From NCBI RefSeq assembly GCF_019649055.1, contig NW_026570321.1, positions 62,001 to 126,000 on the forward strand: a stretch of 64,000 bases of DNA. Direction: 5' to 3'. Numbering within the stretch: position 1 is the first letter of the stretch; every line of letters starts with the position of its first letter. Under the pieces are notes generated by a model that ran no database searches, had not been told where the DNA came from, and saw nothing but the letters and a program-made list of their open reading frames with translations. The position numbers were made by a program, and so were the translations under genes. This stretch comes from Paramacrobiotus metropolitanus (lineage: Eukaryota > Tardigrada > Eutardigrada > Parachela > Macrobiotidae). Below are positions 38,601 to 50,600 of this stretch, piece by piece.

Positions 38601-41600
38601 TTCCGATACTAACTCAGTCACCTCTGCTTCGAGTTTGCCGGGTTGCGGCGCCTCTTCTCCAACGCTAGTCACTCTTTCGACGGATTCTAACTCTGGGATA
38701 GTTCTGCCTAAATGAACAATCGTATCAGTGACTGGAACTTGCTCGGTTCGCTTAACCGTGATTTCTGTAACGTGCTCCGTAACAGTGCGCTCTGGCTTTT
38801 GAGATTCCGCTATCGAAACGCTGACCTCTTCAGGTACACTCAAGACCACTTCGTACGGTTTCTTTTCTTTGACAACCTTCACTTCCGCATACGTTTCGAA
38901 AGTCTGCGCGGCCAGCACTTTCGGTTTGACTTTCAGTTGTGCCTCGTAAGACCTTTCGACATCTTCAATCTCCTGAGCGATCTCTCGGATGATGGACGCT
39001 GTTTCTTCTACCGGTAATTGTTGAGCGTTTTCAACGAGCTTCACGATACGATCTAAAACTTCAGTAGTTTCCAAGGGAGCTGGTTTGAAAGCGGTTGATT
39101 TTTCTAGATATTTCGCCACTTCAGACAGCGACGCTTGTACTTCCTCAACCTTCATCTCTGTCACCTGGTCTGCTAGGGTTTGGAGAGTTTCGACAACATT
39201 TTCCTCGGGCTGCGATAAGTTATAAAGTTCTTTAGCGGCCTCCTTAAGTTTCAGCTCAGCTTCCTCGGTAGACAGTCTTTTCACTTCCTCAATTAAGCTG
39301 AATATTTTAGACGCAACGACTTCAACTTCTGGCCTTTCTTCGGAAATTAAAGCAGTGGGCAGCTCTTCTGGCTGTTCCCGTATTTTCTCAGCAACCAGCT
39401 CATTGACCACCTCAGTTAGTTTCGCCTGCATTTCTTCTGTCGTTAACGTCCGTACGCTTTCAGAAAGCTGGTAAATCTTGGACGCTACGATCTCAGCCGT
39501 GCCACTGGGAACTTCTTCCACTGGAAGTTCAACTGACTCAGACACCAATTCCATTATCTGGGTTTCTTCTTCTTCCTCTTCGGATTTTGATACTAATTCT
39601 TCCACACTGACTACCGACTCCAGGGATTCTAGCTGTGGCACGGTTTTTTCTAAGCGAACTACGGTTTCGGTGACCGGCACCTGCTCTCTTCGTTCGACAG
39701 CTATTTCCGTAATCTCCTCGGTTACAATTCGTTCCGCTTTTTGAGAATCCGGGAACGAGACACTGACTTGTTCCGGCACAGTCATGATCACCTCAAACGG
39801 CTTTTTCTCTTGTTCTACTTTCACTTCAGCGTGTGTTTCGAAGGTGACTTCGGCCGGCGCCACTGGTTGCACTGTTAATTCAGCTATCCCATACGGCTTC
39901 TCTGAGGTAACACTGATTACTTCAGAAACCTGCTCTGCCATTTCTCGAACTAGAGTTGCGGTTTCTTCCGCTGGCATCGTCTGAACGACCTCGGAAAGCT
40001 TCCTCAAGCGAGTTACGACCTGCTGCCTAAGTTCCGCGGTTTCCGCTGGTACCGGTTTTAATACTGATGCCCTTTCAAGAACCTGTGCTATTTCCGACAA
40101 CGTAACCTGTATCTCCTCAACCTGAATCTCCGGAATTTTTTCTGCCAAAGTTTCAAGCGTCTGCACAGCAGCTACTTCCGGTTTCGACAGCTGATAAATT
40201 TCTCCTGCACTTTCTTTTAATTTCTTCACCAGTTCCTCAGTATGCAGTTCTTTCACTTCTTCAATCAAGTTGAAGACTTTGGAAGCTACAATTTTCGCTT
40301 CGGCCATTTTCATCACCGTATCCTGAATTTTACTGCTTTCTTCGACTGGCTGCTGGATGACCTTTTCTTCGGCTATCTCATTAAATAACTCAGTGAGCTT
40401 GGTCTCGACTTCTTCCGCTGACAAAGTTCTCACAATTTCCGATAGCTCATAAATTCTAGAAGCGACAAGCTCCGCCGTACCGCGTTCTTCTTTTACTCTG
40501 ACAATTTCCGGAGTTTCAACGACAAGGGGATGCTCAGATACTCGTTTCTCTTTTGGTGCTTTTTCTACCACGCTCGGTTTCACTTTCCTTACCTCAGCAA
40601 CAGTCTCAACTAGTTCTTGTGGTGCGACTACTATTTCTTCCGTAATTTCGTTAAGAATGTCCGTAAGTTTCAACTTCAGTTCCTCGATACTAAATTCGGC
40701 AACGTGTTCGCCTAAATCGATAATCTTTGACGACAGCTGTTCCGCATGACCATAATCAAGAACAATCGTGAAAGCCTTTTCTTCCGTGCCCGGACGCTTA
40801 GCCACCGCAGTAGCATAAATTACTTCTTCAGCGATTTCCTTCAGTTTTGCCTGGACGGTTTGCACCGGCAGTTCGCTCAAATGTTCGGTCAGCTCGTTTA
40901 GTTCGGAAGCAATATGCTCAATGGTTTCTTTCGCTTCTTCGGACACAATTTCTGCAATTTCTCGTACTGTTTCTGTTAACCTTGTTTCGATTTCCTCTAT
41001 CGATAACTCCTTGACCTTTTCGTTCAATTCAAAAACCTTCATGTACACCTGTTCGGCCGTTCCCACATCAGGTTTATGTGGAACTGCCGTTTGGTCAACC
41101 GGCAACATTTCTGCTTCGACAATGTCTTGCGGTTTCATGGTGGCGACTATTTCTTCCAGTTTCGCTTCAATCTCTTCTACACTCAACGTTCGTACTTCCG
41201 CAGCAATGTCGTAAATCCGCGAAATAATTTGTTCAACATACGTTAGATTATCCTGCGGACGAACTACGGTTTCTGTGACAGTCACTTTCGAGACACTTTC
41301 AACTGCATCAGAAATCTCTTTCAATTTAAACTGAATTTCCTCAGGCGCCAGTTCAGGCACTTGGTTCTTCAGCTCAACCAATTTTGTTATTACTTCTTCC
41401 GGCGCTTTTTCGGTCTTAACTTCCTCAACTAATTCTTCCAATTTTGTTACGACTTCATCGGCAGTTAGCGCTGTCACTTGCTCCGTCAGTTCGACAATTT
41501 CTTTCACCAAAATCTCAGCGTGACCTTTCTCTTCTGGTCTTATTTCCGCTACCACCGTTTGTGTTTCCGGTTTAACTACTTGTACCAGAATTTCTTCCCG

Positions 41601-44600
41601 ATCTATGGGAGCTTTTAACGCTTCAAAGGTGACTGACGACGTCGGGGATAATAGAGCCTCTGCCTGTTCGACATGCTCTAAAAACACCTGATCACCCAGA
41701 AGGTGATCACCCACGTCAATATCTGACACATCACTCATCGTCACCGAGCCTTCTTGTACCGGTAGATACTCGGTTAGACTAGCCAGATTAGAGTACGACG
41801 GCCGGCTCTCCATGACCGACATGTCTTCGGTGGAGGCCACGGACGCCAGATCGAACGCAATAGTAACCGGTGCCGCTACCTCGCCCATACTGTCCGGCAC
41901 ACGTGGTGCGGATTCGACTACCTGCTCGACGAGCATCTGTTCATGCTGCAGTGGTGTGACATGCTCGAGTGTCTCATGCGTCTCATACGCAGGAATATCA
42001 GGCCGCACTGCAAACAGTTCAGGGCGTTCAATCTGACCTTGCTCGCTGGTTTCCACTTCCTCCTCCATGAGCTCCACGATGGGCATCATCTCTTCCTCCT
42101 CCAGCGGTGTCTCCGAGATGTCCGGCATGGTGGAGTCCCATTCCTTGGAGACGGTGCGCTCCACCACCAGCTCCGAGCGTCCGGTGGTGTGGATCTGGCT
42201 GAGTGACGCCTCCTCGCTGTCGGGAGTGTACTCGTACTCTGTTAATAAAAGCAAGATACGCATTACCTCCGCACTACCAATTTTTGGCACTATCCTTCGC
42301 AGTCGCAGTTTACACAGACTGCTTCCAGGTTTTTGGGCCGAATGACTGTACTTTACCGCATCATCATTATTGTTACGAATTTCGATCAGCAGAATTCTAT
42401 CCGTTTTCAGAAATACCGAAACAAACCGAAATTATCAAGCCACTGATGTTACTACAGTGATTTCGTAATTACAGTGAGCTGTCAAGGCCTTTTCTGTTAG
42501 CATTTATTTTATAGAAAATAAAAGCTGAACAAAAGCGTTGCTAATTTAGGTTAGGAAAAATTATCATCTTTACAAATCGAAGCATTTGCATCGGCAATTA
42601 ACGAATACCGCTGCATCACTTGTCTTATATGACGGACAGGATTTCGAAAGTGAGCCCTGGCTCTACGATTCATCGTACGCTTAAAATCACACAAATTCAT
42701 CTCCATTGTGCAGACAAAGCGTAATATTGTGTGTCATGCGTAAAAAGATTAAGAGTTCAACCGTCGACCACAATGCTAATTTATTAGCACAAGCCAGTCA
42801 AGACGGACCTACATTTATTAAGAGCTACATCCTTATTTCGGTCCGTATATTACAAAAATTAATAAAACAGCTGTTTTCCCTCATAGTTAAGTTGAGCCCT
42901 TACCTTCCACAACAACCATGGATCGTGTCTCCACGACGCCATATTCCGTCTCCAACCGGCAGACATACAGCCCGGCATCCGTGGGAAAGACTTCCGCTAC
43001 GCGCAGTTCACACAAGCCCGTCTCGTCCTGATAAATAGTGATATCCTCGTTCTCCTGGACCACCTGGTCCTCGTGCAGCCAGATGGCCTCCTGGATCTCC
43101 CGCATGGAGAACTGGCACTGCAGCAGCATGGACTGCCCGTCCATGACCCGGACCACCGGGGCCAGTGGCTTAACCACCACCGGCGTATACTCGGCGACAG
43201 CCTCCGTGATTTCGGTGATGACCTCCGCTTCCTCTGGCTGCAGCTCCGTAGCCTGCACGGTGATGGCGGTCGTCTCAATGGTTTCCCTGATCTGCTCGAT
43301 CGGGATGAATTCCAGAGAAAGGTCCAGCTTCTCTTCGTGGCGTTCTTCCGTGGTGACCTTCTCTTCTACCACTTCCGGTAGGACTTCAATTACGACACCA
43401 GCTTTCTCGATCTGCCCAAGCGTAAATGTTTGATTCCACCACACTCTTAAGTCAACAATAATCAATTTTTCAAACCGTCCCTACCGTTGCTTCTGTTAGA
43501 TCCTGATTCTTAGATTAGCGAGAAAATTTTACAAACTCCACCGATCATTTTTATAAAATGTAATAAATCATAAAGACCAGAACTGCGCTGCGCTTTATTA
43601 CATATTGCAGGAGTACAATACTGTTAGTAAAACAGTAATAGTTGCATGAGGCGTAGATAAAAAATACATCGTCAATAAAAAACTATAAAAAGTTATTAAA
43701 GACGAAATGAAAACCCTCACGTATTTAACAAACCGCAGCACCCATTAAAAGGATACTTTTTCTCAAATGCCATTACTCTACGTTTAGCACTCATTCGTTG
43801 TTTAAAACTGGCTTCGCGCGGGGCAGATGCCTGATAACTGCTATCTATTTGCGAGTAGGTTTATGCAGTTCTGCGTTAAAATTAAAAGGTAAAAACGCAT
43901 TCACTTGCCTGGGTTTGGGTAGTGACTGTCAATTCCGTAATCTCCTTCACGTGAAATTTCTTTTCCTCTGTGACTTCTTCCGGCTTCTCTTCCGGTACAG
44001 TAAATACCACTTCCATTGGCTTCTCTTCCTTCTTAATCACCATTTCTGCTAGTGTCTCTACCGTTTCCTCGGCAGTAACCGGCTTCACCACGGTGACGTC
44101 CGCAATAAATTGTTCCCTCGTAATGATTTCCGTCTCTTTCGGTGTCTCTTCGGTAACCGTTGCCGTGAACTCTTCAACGATTTCTTCGGTAACAATGGTC
44201 TGTTCGGTCTCCGGTTTCGGCACGTCCAATTCGTGGATCACCTTTTCTTCACGCTCCTCTTTACGGTCCACCACCGCCACCTGTGTCTCCGGTTGCAGCC
44301 GGGTCGGGACGATCTCCTCGGGACCAGTGACTTCCTCCACTGGTGCCGTGACGTCTTCTCGAACAACAGTTTCTTCTGTCAAAATTTCCTCTTCCATTGG
44401 CTGGCGTTCGGCTTCAGTCGGTTGGAAGGTGGTGATCCCTTTTACCGTTTCCGTTATTATTTCTTTGGGTCTCTCTTCGACAACGGTGATCTCTTCCTTC
44501 TTGACCGTTACTGTCTCAGTGGATGGTTGCTCCGTAAAGGTTATTTCTAGGCGCTCCTCCACTTCCATTGTTTCCGCTGGTTTTTCCTCAACCGGTTTCT

Positions 44601-47600
44601 CCACTTCCAGCGTTTCTGTTGTCTTTTGTTCGAACGTTTCTTGGCGTTCCGTAGTGGACACGAGCGTTTCCGTGGTCACCGGTTTTGGTACGATTTCTTC
44701 CGGTCCCTCCACTTCGTGAACCGGAGCAGTGACACCTTCTTCTACAACAATTTCTTCGATTACTTTCTCCTCTGTTGGAGCGACGGAGACGCCTTCTTCT
44801 TCCGTCTTTGTAACCACTTGTGTAACGGTTTCGACGATGGTCTCGGTTTCGACCATCTCCGTTTTCGTAGGTTTAGTCGCTTCAATTGTAACGGCTTCGC
44901 TGGTGACACCTTCCGTGATCACCGCGGTTCCTTCTTCGACTGTTTCTTCCGATGGAACACCTTGCTCTTCCGCAGGTTTTTCAGTGACCTTTTCTTCCGG
45001 TACGTGCTCTTCGCGCGTTTCTTTCTTATCCGTCAAAGCGACAAAAGTCTCCACTTCCAGTCGTTTAGGGACGATTTCTTCCGGTCCTTCGAAGGTTTCC
45101 ACCGGTGCGGTTTTCTTTTCCTCGGTGACCACTTCTTCAATAATAATGTCTTCCGTAACCGGTTTTTCAGCGACTTCTTCCGGTTGTTTAGCCGGCACTT
45201 CTTCCCGCACCTCAGTCACCGTGGTCACCGTCTCGGTGATGGTTTCCACTTCGATTTCCGGTTGTTTGATCAACATTTCTACGATGGTCTCTTGGGCAAC
45301 GAGAGCTTCTTGCGCCGTAATCGTCAGCTCGGTCTTTTCCTCCGTGACAACGGTTTTAATCTCCTTTTCTTCCACAATCTCTTGGGGTACTGTAGCCACA
45401 ATCTCGATCGGCTTAATTTCCTTGACAACGTCAATACCGATTTCCGAAACCGCTCTGGGAACGATTTCGATTTCTTCTTTGACAACCGTTTCTGTAATAA
45501 CTTCTTGCGGGATTTCCACGACTTCCGTGACAGTTTTCGTTATTTCCAGGTGTTCCCGTTCCCGCACTTTTTCTCCTTCAACTGTAACCGCTTCGCTTGT
45601 GACTTCCGACGTCGTCGTTACCACGGGCTGCTCTTGCACTTCTTCGGTAACGGACGGTTGTTCGGGACGCGGCTGTTCCAGCGCCACTTCTTCCGTGACC
45701 TTTTCCTCGTATGTCTCCTTGCGGTCCGTGGACGCCACCAGCGTCTCCGTTTTTATCCGCTTCGGGACGATCTCCTCGGGCGCTTCCACCTCCTGCACCG
45801 GCGCGGTAACATCCTCCCGGACGGTGGTTACTTCTTCGACCAACATCTCTTCCGGTCGCACCACGGTTTCTTCCTTCTGGGTGGGGACAATCTCGAAGGA
45901 TTCTTCCACCGTGGTCACCTCGGTCTTCTCCGTTTCGGTGATGACGTCGTACGTCTCCAGTTCGGTCGTCTCCTGGACCATCTCGAATTCCTCCGAGCTG
46001 ACCGATTCCATATCGGACACCGGCGCTTTGATCACTTCCAGCTCGGAGACTTCCACCGGCACCGGTTGACCTTGGCTAATCTCCATTTCCACCACGCTCT
46101 CCGTGACGGTTTCGGACGGTAGTGTCGGTTTCTCGTGGGTTACATCGGCCAAGGGAGCGACACCCGTGTCCACCGCGCTGACGAACTGTTCGGGTTTTGG
46201 AGTGATTTGGACGACGCCTTCTTCGGATGGAACCAGTTTCTCCGTCGCTTGTGTGATTTCCATCTTAAAATCTTCCATTTCTTGAAACGCGGACACTTCC
46301 GGTGCGACCGTCGTCCCTTCCGGGGCTTCCTTTGTGGCGACTTGCGCGACCGTCACTTCTTCGGTTACTTTTGTTATTTCTTCGGTCTTTGTGATTTCTT
46401 CAGTTACCGTCGCGGTTTCCATGACTTTCTCTTCGGTCACCGTGACCTTTGTTTCCGGCGCCTCCGACACTTGTCGTTCTTGCGCCGCGGCCATTTCCCG
46501 GTCAATCTGCATGACGAGCTCCATCAGTTGCCGCTCATCCAGCTGCTCTTCGCTGATTTTCTCTTGCAGCGTCCGCAGTAACTGTTCCGGAATTTCCACT
46601 TGCATAACTTCTTTCCCGGGGGCGGTTTCTCTCACGGCTTCAAACGATTCCGCCGGTAACGCGGCCACCGCTTGCTGGTCGATAGCGTGCGTGATATCTT
46701 CCGGTTGCGTCTCTTCCGTCACAGTGGTAACGGTCGTCGTCTCCACTTCCTCCAACGTTGTCACGCCGGTTTCTTTGGCTGACGGCACCACGGCGCTAAC
46801 GTCCATTGCCATCAGCGGACCAATTTCCGCTGCTTGTAGCTGCTCCAGCTCCGCCTCCGCAACCATCTTCTCCTCGGTGGGCGCCACCATCTCCACATCG
46901 ATTATTTCGTAACTCTCCTCCACGGTTTCCGTCTCGCCTTCTTTCGTTACCACGGTCTCGGTGACCGGAACTTCCGGGACAATTTCGAACGATTCCTCCA
47001 TAACTTCTGTTACTTGTTTGCGCACCGCTTCCGCTTCGAGTGTTTCTTCCGGTTTCACCACGGTTACCGTCTGTCCGGTGATCTCTTCGTACTCTTCCAT
47101 TGTGGTGGTCATGGCGGTGTCCGTTACTACCTCCGTTCCGGTTTCGTGCTCTTCCACCGGGAGTTCTGTCTTCGGTTTGATCAGCGCCACACTGGTTTCG
47201 GTTTCCAGTGTCGGTCTGCGTTCCGCCACGGTTTCCTCGATCTCCGTCACGGTCGTCTGCTCGGAGATGGTCTCGATCGTCGCCCCCTCGACGACCTCGA
47301 TCAGTTCCGGGTGTTCCGTTGGCTTCGCGGGGACGTGTGTGAAACTCGGTTGAGTTGGGACACCGGGTCCGATTTCCGCTGTTGCCAGTCCCGTCTCCGT
47401 TGGGATCAGTTGTTCGCTGGGAGCGGTCTCTTTCGTCAGCTCCTCAATATCGGTTGTCGGGACTTCCGGTGCCAGTGACGGCGCGATAACCGCTGCACCG
47501 ACATCCTTGGGAACCGTGGGAGTAATTTCCGCGCTGACCAATTCGCCTTTGACGCCTTCGGTGAACTCTTTGGACACGTCGTACTGGAAACCTGGGAGTT

Positions 47601-50600
47601 CTTCCATTTCGCCGGGAAACGGAACCGGCGCGGTCGGAGCACTAGGCATCGCTGTACTGAAATCCGTCGCTACCGGTAATTTTTCCGCGGCTAGCAGTTC
47701 ATGTGTAATTTCCTCTTCGCGAGTTTCCTCTCGTGTGACGTCCGTCACCACGGTGATTTCCTCTTCTTCATGGATCAGTTCTTCGCCTTCCGGTTGGTAC
47801 ACCGGTTTTTCTGGTTGATTCACTTCTTTTACTTCAGTCACTGTGGTTACTTCTTCCACTACCATTTCGTCGCGTGGCGCCGGCTTGGTCACCACCTCCG
47901 CCTGAAACGGCACCTCCGCTGCCGTGACGACGGTTTCCGTAATGATCTCCTCGGTAATTTCTTCCTCTGCAGGGACAAACGTGGCTTCTTCCTTATCCGC
48001 TTGGGCAACGTGTAGTATATCAATGGCAGCCGTCTCCGGTGCCACCAACGCGTGGCTAACATCTGTAACCGGTCGCTCCGGTTGTGCGATCATTGTGGTG
48101 ATTTCCTCCATCTCCGCTTGCTGGGAGATCGTCACAATGGTGGCACCTTCCGTGACCTCGTGTGTTTCCACCGGTCTGGTGTCCGTTGGCAGCACTCTGG
48201 CGACACTGGTCTCACGAGGGACTTCCGGCAGCGCTTCCGCCACCTGTGGCACCGCCCCCGGGATCTGTGCGGACTCAGTCGCCGGCTGAACGGGAACATA
48301 CTCTTCGGCTTCCATCTTTTCCGTTTCCGGGGCTTCGTGCGAAGGTACCACGGCGGCACCGATATCGGTCACTTGAGTCGGTCCGATTTCAATGGTTTTC
48401 AACTCTTGTGGGAGCTCTTCGATAAACTCTTTCGGTTGAGACGGTACTTCGGTGGGAGCTACCACCTGCCCTTCTTCAAACTCCGCAACCACCGTGGGCG
48501 TTTCTTTGGGGATCGCGGCGCTGATGTCACTAGGTAACTTTGACGGTACGGCCGTAATCAGTTCTTCCGTGTCGTACGGTTGCGCCTGTTCCATGGTCAC
48601 TTCCGTGGTTACGTGTTCAGTTTCTCGTTCTTCTTCAGTAACGTCGTTTACTGCTTCCTTCGACGGTCGCTCCACCACTTCCGTTACCGTTGTAATCGTT
48701 TCCGTGACTGATGTGATTTCTTCCTGAAACGGCGCAGTTTTTTCCACCGTGGTGATGGTTTTGGTGACCGTCTCGTGGTACTCCTTTTCCGGTGCCATTT
48801 CCGCTTTCTTCTCCTCCCATTCCTCCATGATCTGAGCGAACTTATTCTCTTCGTATTCGCCGGCTACTTCCTGAGCTTCGAAGACATGGGTGACGGCCTC
48901 CGGGTAGCCGGGAAAAGCCACACCCTGGTCGGTGCTGACCTTTGGCGCCACACCCTGGTCGGTGATGAGTCCCTGTTCAATCATTGCTTCTGCCTGATCC
49001 AGCAGTTTCTCCAGCTGGAACGGTCCGCCTTCTTCTTCGTACTTGGTCTCCGTGGTTTTGGAGATGAGGTAGCTGGTGTCCACCGGGACGCCGGGTCCCC
49101 TTTGGGCGCTGTCTAGACCAAACTCACTCAACTGACTTACCTCCAGCACCGGCTGTTCCGGCGCTAGTTGCTCTTCTTCACCCGTCACCGGCACCTCCTC
49201 ACCGGAAACGGAGGTGCGGAAAGTGGCCACCAGCCCCGTGAGCGGCTGCTCTTTCGGCGCCGCTTGGCCGAAGGTCTCCAGTTCGCTGGGGACGGCTTCC
49301 TGTGAGGGTAGGTATTCACTAACAATTTCCTTACCTTCTGTGACCATCGCCTGTTCCGACGGTCGTTCCTGGGTAAAGGTCACCGGCCGCTCTCGAATTC
49401 CCATCTGGATTTCTAGCTCCTCGACCGTTTCTTCCCGAATATCTTCTTCCGGCATCGGTGAGAGATTCACCGGGGAGACGACGTCTTCCTCGCGCTCTTC
49501 CAGACTGTGGAAGCTAAACGCGGCCAAACTAGCCAGGCTGCCGCGCGACGGCGTGTAGAACTTATCCGTATCCGAGGTGTAGATTTCAGAATGCGCGTCG
49601 AAGAAGATGTCTTCGGAGATCTCGCTCTCGGCGTACTCCGCGGGGAGCTCGCGGGCCGGGGTTTCCGTGGCCTCGGTGACAAGGGGACCGCGTGTGACTT
49701 CCGGTTGGAACAGGTATTCTTCGGGAATCTCCCGCGCCATCTGCGGTCCCCGGGGCGTTACCGGGTACTCTTCGGTGGTGGTTACCGTGACCCGTTCGTG
49801 AGTCACCCGTTCGGGTGCGCCGGGGAACTGGCGCGTAGTGACCGCTTCGATTAGCGTGGTCACTGTCTCCTCGGTAAACGGTCTCTCGGGGGCGACAACA
49901 AAATCTACCGGCGTAACGCTGGTCAGAGTAATATCTTCCTGTGGATACTCAGGGCGCAGTGTTTCGTGCCGGGTGACCGTGATCAAGGTTTCCTCAAAGC
50001 GCGGTTGTGGTGCCTCTATCGTCACTCGCGTCTCCATCGTGCGTTCCACCACCGTGGCTTCATGCGGTGCTTCGTGCAGTACGATTTCTTCTTGCTCTCG
50101 CACTGGTTGCGCTTTGCGTGGTGCGACTATGGGTACCGGTTTCGGCGTAATTTCTACATACTCTGATTTTGGTACTTCAGGCAAAGATGCTGGTTGTGGC
50201 TGGTAAAAGTCCAGCTCAGCCATTTCGCGCTTAAGCTCAACAGTTTCAACCGATTCAACACGCTCAGTCACAGGCGCCGTGCTTTCAATGCGCGTTTCCA
50301 GAGTAACTTCGGTTACCGTTTGCTGCGGCTGAAAGAGCTCTAACTCCGCCACTTCCCGTTTGGGTTGCGGCTTTACCGGTACCTCAGGTGCCACTTTCTT
50401 TTCAATAGTAAGTTCTGCGCGTCCGCGCTTTAGCTCAACCGTTTCCTGCTCTGGCATCTCTTCTCGTGTCGTCTTAGTAATCGTTACGGTTTCGACAAAC
50501 TCTTCTTGCTTTTCGGGCGCAGTTGTAACCACCGAAACCGGTTGCGGGGCGTAATAGTCAAACTCGGGAGATTCTCTCTCAGGGAACGTTATTTCGACCT

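Noticed and set aside
42239-43908. A separate gene boundary around the isolated Ig domain
   Set aside because: Both flanking introns keep phase and both sides continue the same spring style; no start, stop or poly-A pattern supports a break.
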